Positions 6,176 to 7,968 of a stretch of 7,968 nt of DNA are shown here, piece by piece (the first letter of the stretch is position 1; each line of letters starts with the position of its first letter). The position numbers were made by a program, and so were the translations under genes. The notes under the pieces were generated by a model, which was not told the DNA's origin, did no database searches, and was given only the letters and a program-made list of their open reading frames with translations. Source of the DNA: Deltaproteobacteria bacterium (lineage in GTDB: Bacteria; Desulfobacterota; Desulfovibrionia; Desulfovibrionales; Desulfovibrionaceae); the NCBI GenBank assembly GCA_020861205.1, contig JAJBSY010000425.1, forward strand, positions 1-7,968, in the 5' to 3' direction.

Positions 6176-7291
6176 TCAGTCCAGCCCCATGGCTTTGCCG
6201 ACCTTTTTGAACATGTTTTTGGCCTTGTTCATGGGTTTGTCGGATTCAGCCTCGGCAAAGGCCCGCAGAAGCTCTTCCTGCTTGGAAGAGAGGGAGGTGG
6301 GCGTCAGCACCCGGATTTCCACCAGCAGGTCCCCCTTGCGGTTGGTGTTGACCACCGGCATTCCGCCCCCGGAAAGCCGGAAAATTTCACCGCTCTGGGT
6401 GCCTTTGGGTATTTCCATGCGCATGGGTTCGTCAAGTCCCGGAACCTCGATGGAGTCGCCGAGAGCCGCCTGGACCATGGAAATTTCCTGGGTCAGCAGG
6501 AGGTGGGGCCCGTCACGCTGGAAAACGGGGTCGTCTTCCACGTGCAACACCACGTATAAATCGCCGGGAGGCCCCCCGAACACGCCCGGTTCCCCTTCGC
6601 CCCGAAGGCGCAGGCGGTTGCCGGAATCCACGCCGGGCGGGATGCGGACCGAAAGCTCGCGGGTCTCCTGGATCGTCGTCGCGCCCTTGCAGCGGGGGCA
6701 AGGAGTTTTGATATACTGGCCGCTGCCGTGACAGGCGGGGCAGGGCTGCGCGATCTGGAAAAAGCCCTGGCTGAACCGGACCTGGCCCGCTCCCCCGCAC
6801 TGGGGGCAGGTTTCGGCGGAGGTGCCCGGAGCGGCGCCCGAGCCGTCGCATTCCGGGCAGGTGACTTTCTTGGGAATTTTAAGGGCCACCTCGTCACCCT
6901 TGGCGGCCTGGCGCAAGGTGATGGTCAGGTTGTAGCGCAGGTTCGCCCCGGCCTGGGCCCGGGTGCGCGAGCGGCCCGTGGAAAACCCGAACAGGTCGCC
7001 GAAAATGTCGCTGAAGTGGGAAAAGATGTCCTCATTGCTGGCGAAGGGGCCGAACCCGTTGCCGTTCACGCCTTCGTGCCCGAACTTGTCGTAACGCATC
7101 CGTTTTTCCGGGTCGCGCAATACGTCATAGGCTTCGGCGGCTTCCTTGAACTTCTGCTCGGCCTCGGCGTTGCCGGGGTTCCTGTCCGGATGGTACTTGA
7201 GGGCCATTTGACGGTAGGCCCGCTTGATATCATCGCCGGAAGCGGTTCGTTCAACTTCCAGAATTTCGTAGTAGTCGCGCTTCATAGCCAT
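6176..7291 (-). CDS. dnaJ: Molecular chaperone DnaJ (Hsp40, type I)
   Basis: This is the 371-residue co-chaperone that delivers unfolded proteins to DnaK and triggers its ATPase in the cytoplasm. All type I parts are present. The J domain (5-70) has the HPD motif at 34-36. The Gly/Phe region (about 76-104) holds NGNGFGPF and the IFGDLFGF segment. The zinc domain has four CxxCxGxG-like repeats with cysteine pairs 145/148, 162/165, 184/187 and 198/201. The two C-terminal beta-sandwich substrate domains end in a short lysine- and methionine-rich tail. Length is normal. ATG 7291 has GGAG five bases upstream; the second ATG at 7285 is too far from it. It lies 196 bases after rpoZ, behind a terminator, so it should have its own promoter. 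I see no CIRCE repeat and no clear sigma-32 promoter. Neither dnaK nor grpE is in the window. Confidence 0.97.
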   Translation of the reverse strand: MAMKRDYYEILEVERTASGDDIKRAYRQMALKYHPDRNPGNAEAEQKFKEAAEAYDVLRDPEKRMRYDKFGHEGVNGNGFGPFASNEDIFSHFSDIFGDLFGFSTGRSRTRAQAGANLRYNLTITLRQAAKGDEVALKIPKKVTCPECDGSGAAPGTSAETCPQCGGAGQVRFSQGFFQIAQPCPACHGSGQYIKTPCPRCKGATTIQETRELSVRIPPGVDSGNRLRLRGEGEPGVFGGPPGDLYVVLHVEDDPVFQRDGPHLLLTQEISMVQAALGDSIEVPGLDEPMRMEIPKGTQSGEIFRLSGGGMPVVNTNRKGDLLVEIRVLTPTSLSSKQEELLRAFAEAESDKPMNKAKNMFKKVGKAMGLD

Positions 7292-7293
7292 GA

Positions 7294-7344
7294 GAACTCC
7301 AAACAGAGGAGGCTTTACCCCCGGACCGCGCGGGACGCGGGTCC
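7294..7344 (-). promoter_or_regulatory. Structured leader ahead of dnaJ
   Basis: On the minus strand GGACC (7344-7340) pairs with GGTCC (7327-7323), with more GCG/CGC pairs inside. It lies directly before the ribosome-binding site. Closer to the start, CTCC can pair with the Shine-Dalgarno GGAG across a seven-base loop, four pairs only. Such pairing could limit translation, but it is short and its effect is unproven. Confidence 0.35.
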
Positions 7345-7412
7345 GTCATACCGTTCCGGCGCAACCGCAGTTCCGTTTGCCGGAGAAAGGTCCCGGTCAG
7401 GCGGTTGTCCGG

Positions 7413-7443
7413 GAAAAAATGAAAGCCACGGCAAAGAGGCTTT
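7413..7443 (-). terminator. rpoZ: Intrinsic terminator of rpoZ
   Basis: Read on the minus strand, AAAGCC (7443-7438) pairs with GGCTTT (7427-7422), and CATTTTTT follows at once. An alternative nested hairpin is GCAAAG/CTTTGC. It lies about 45 bases after the rpoZ stop and separates rpoZ from dnaJ transcription. Confidence 0.75.
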
Positions 7444-7487
7444 GCTATGACTTTCGGAAACCTGGTCCGGACAAGGCCGGCGGCACG

Positions 7488-7721
7488 CTAATCTTCGTCG
7501 GGCTTCACGGGTGTGGTGATCGGATTATAGTAGGAAAGGTCGTCGGGCATAACCTTGCCCGCCGCGATTTCGCGCAGCGCGGTGACCACTTCCTTGTTTC
7601 TGGAATTCACCAGGGGTTCGTACCCTTCGCGGTATTGATGCACGCGCTTGATGGCCATCTGCACAAGCAAAAAACGGTTGTCCACACGTTCCTGGCAGTC
7701 TTCAACGGTAATACGGGCCAT
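7488..7721 (-). CDS. rpoZ: DNA-directed RNA polymerase omega subunit
   Basis: The 77-residue omega subunit binds the C-terminal part of the beta' subunit and helps assemble RNA polymerase. It also forms part of one ppGpp site in proteobacteria. The family signature is clear: MARITVEDC at the N-terminus, then [12 protein letters not shown] (the helix that packs on beta') and [16 protein letters not shown]. The tail ([15 protein letters not shown]) is acidic and disordered, as usual. The length is typical. ATG 7721 follows an excellent AAGGAGG four bases upstream. A consensus-like promoter lies about 75 bases before the ATG, and a terminator follows the gene, so it appears monocistronic. In many other bacteria rpoZ is followed by spoT or preceded by gmk; neither is here. 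Confidence 0.95.
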   Translation of the reverse strand: MARITVEDCQERVDNRFLLVQMAIKRVHQYREGYEPLVNSRNKEVVTALREIAAGKVMPDDLSYYNPITTPVKPDED

Positions 7722-7733
7722 GGGGCCTCCTTG

Positions 7734-7779
7734 AAAAAAGGGATGCCGTTACCCGGCAGCATTGTGCGCGTTATGCGCA
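7734..7779 (-). promoter_or_regulatory. rpoZ: Two tandem hairpins and a T6 run in the rpoZ leader
   Basis: On the minus strand TGCGC-ATAAC-GCGCA (7779-7765) is a perfect five-pair hairpin. TGCCG-GGTAA-CGGCA (7758-7744) is a second one. CCC and then six Ts (7739-7734) follow it, directly before the Shine-Dalgarno sequence. The second hairpin resembles a weak intrinsic terminator placed in the leader. The gap before the T run weakens the case for real termination. Confidence 0.45.
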
Positions 7780-7794
7780 TTTGGAACAGCAACA

Positions 7795-7821
7795 AATATA
7801 GCATGGGCACGGCGCTGTCAA
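7795..7821 (-). promoter_or_regulatory. rpoZ: rpoZ promoter
   Basis: On the minus strand TTGACA (7821-7816) is a perfect -35 and TATATT (7800-7795) matches the -10 at five of six positions. TGC directly before the -10 adds an extended -10. The spacer is 15 bases, shorter than the usual 17, which the extended element may offset. The start would be near 7788, giving a leader of about 65 bases. Confidence 0.7.
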
Positions 7822-7968
7822 GGGAAGAGGTGGCCGGGTAGTGGCTCGGTTTTGTCTGATACATCGTCAGGCAACATTTCCGTTGCGGTCAAGCACCGTA
7901 AGGATATACTCCCTCAAAGAAAATGCTGCCGTCCTTGTCTGACGCCGAACTGCATCCACTACCAATTT
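7822..7968. other. AT-richer right edge without a defensible gene
   Basis: Apart from the palindrome, nothing here can be assigned. One minus-strand frame is open from the window edge to a TGA at 7869-7867 (33 codons, containing FSLREYILTVLDRNGN) and could be the C-terminus of a gene lying to the right. A second minus frame and a plus-strand ATG at 7923 are equally open. The third-codon GC of all of them is well below that of the real genes here, so none is called. Confidence 0.4.
7852..7874. repeat. Near-perfect palindrome upstream of the rpoZ promoter
   Basis: TTGTCTGA and TCAGGCAA are inverted copies with one difference, separated by seven bases. A further direct copy of TTGTCTGA lies at 7935-7942. 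The palindrome sits about 30 bases upstream of the rpoZ -35, a usual place for an activator or a neighbouring gene's operator. There is no U tract on either side. Confidence 0.5.

Noticed and set aside
7867..7968. C-terminal 33 codons of a gene entering from the right on the minus strand
   Set aside because: Third-position GC is near half, unlike the genes here, and another minus frame over the same bases is also open to a stop. Too short to decide.
7923..7968. Start of a plus-strand gene at ATG 7923
   Set aside because: Only 15 codons are visible and no Shine-Dalgarno sequence lies at a useful distance.

Overview
The window is a GC-rich, gene-dense stretch of chromosome (most genes have strongly GC-rich third positions; the intergenic gaps are visibly more AT-rich). 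The gene set fits a Gram-negative, anaerobe-like delta-proteobacterium, most probably a Desulfovibrio relative. It includes a sulfate-reducer-style omega subunit next to a type I dnaJ, a compact Fe-S flavoprotein, a twin-GGDEF/TPR protein and an outer-membrane BON lipoprotein. This taxonomic call is inference from family resemblance, not from a search. I see no mobile element, CRISPR array, rRNA or tRNA.

Layout from left to right. (1) Positions 1-575, minus strand: the N-terminal 191 residues of a membrane sensor with a periplasmic Cache domain, cut by the window edge. (2) 576-908: an AT-richer gap with two inverted repeats and no gene. (3) 909-2887, minus strand: a tight three-gene operon read right to left. 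It encodes a metallo-beta-lactamase-fold hydrolase (GloB/YcbL type), an iron-sulfur flavoprotein of the NADPH-dependent FMN reductase fold, and a ComF-family phosphoribosyltransferase. The flavoprotein stop and the comF start overlap as GTGA. The comF reading frame is broken by a +1 shift near 1554-1556. (4) 2888-3153: a divergent promoter region with a long imperfect inverted repeat beside a candidate -35/-10 pair. (5) 3154-5610, plus strand: an 818-residue protein with a GAF-like N-terminus, two degenerate GGDEF domains, an intervening beta-rich segment and a C-terminal TPR array. A terminator follows it. (6) 5718-6035, minus strand: a small BON-domain lipoprotein with its own extended -10 promoter. 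(7) 6176-7291, minus strand: dnaJ. (8) 7488-7721, minus strand: rpoZ, with a strong promoter, a structured leader and a good terminator separating it from dnaJ. (9) 7822-7968: an AT-richer tail with a palindromic repeat and no gene I can defend.

The rpoZ-dnaJ pair is housekeeping (RNA polymerase assembly, protein folding). The MBL-flavoprotein-ComF operon is plausibly a redox or detoxification cassette that carries comF as a passenger. The GGDEF/TPR protein looks like a signalling scaffold rather than a c-di-GMP synthase. I did not find a convincing new multi-gene system. The most notable points are the comF frameshift, the loss of both GGDEF signatures in the TPR protein, and several intergenic inverted repeats placed like operators or leader structures.
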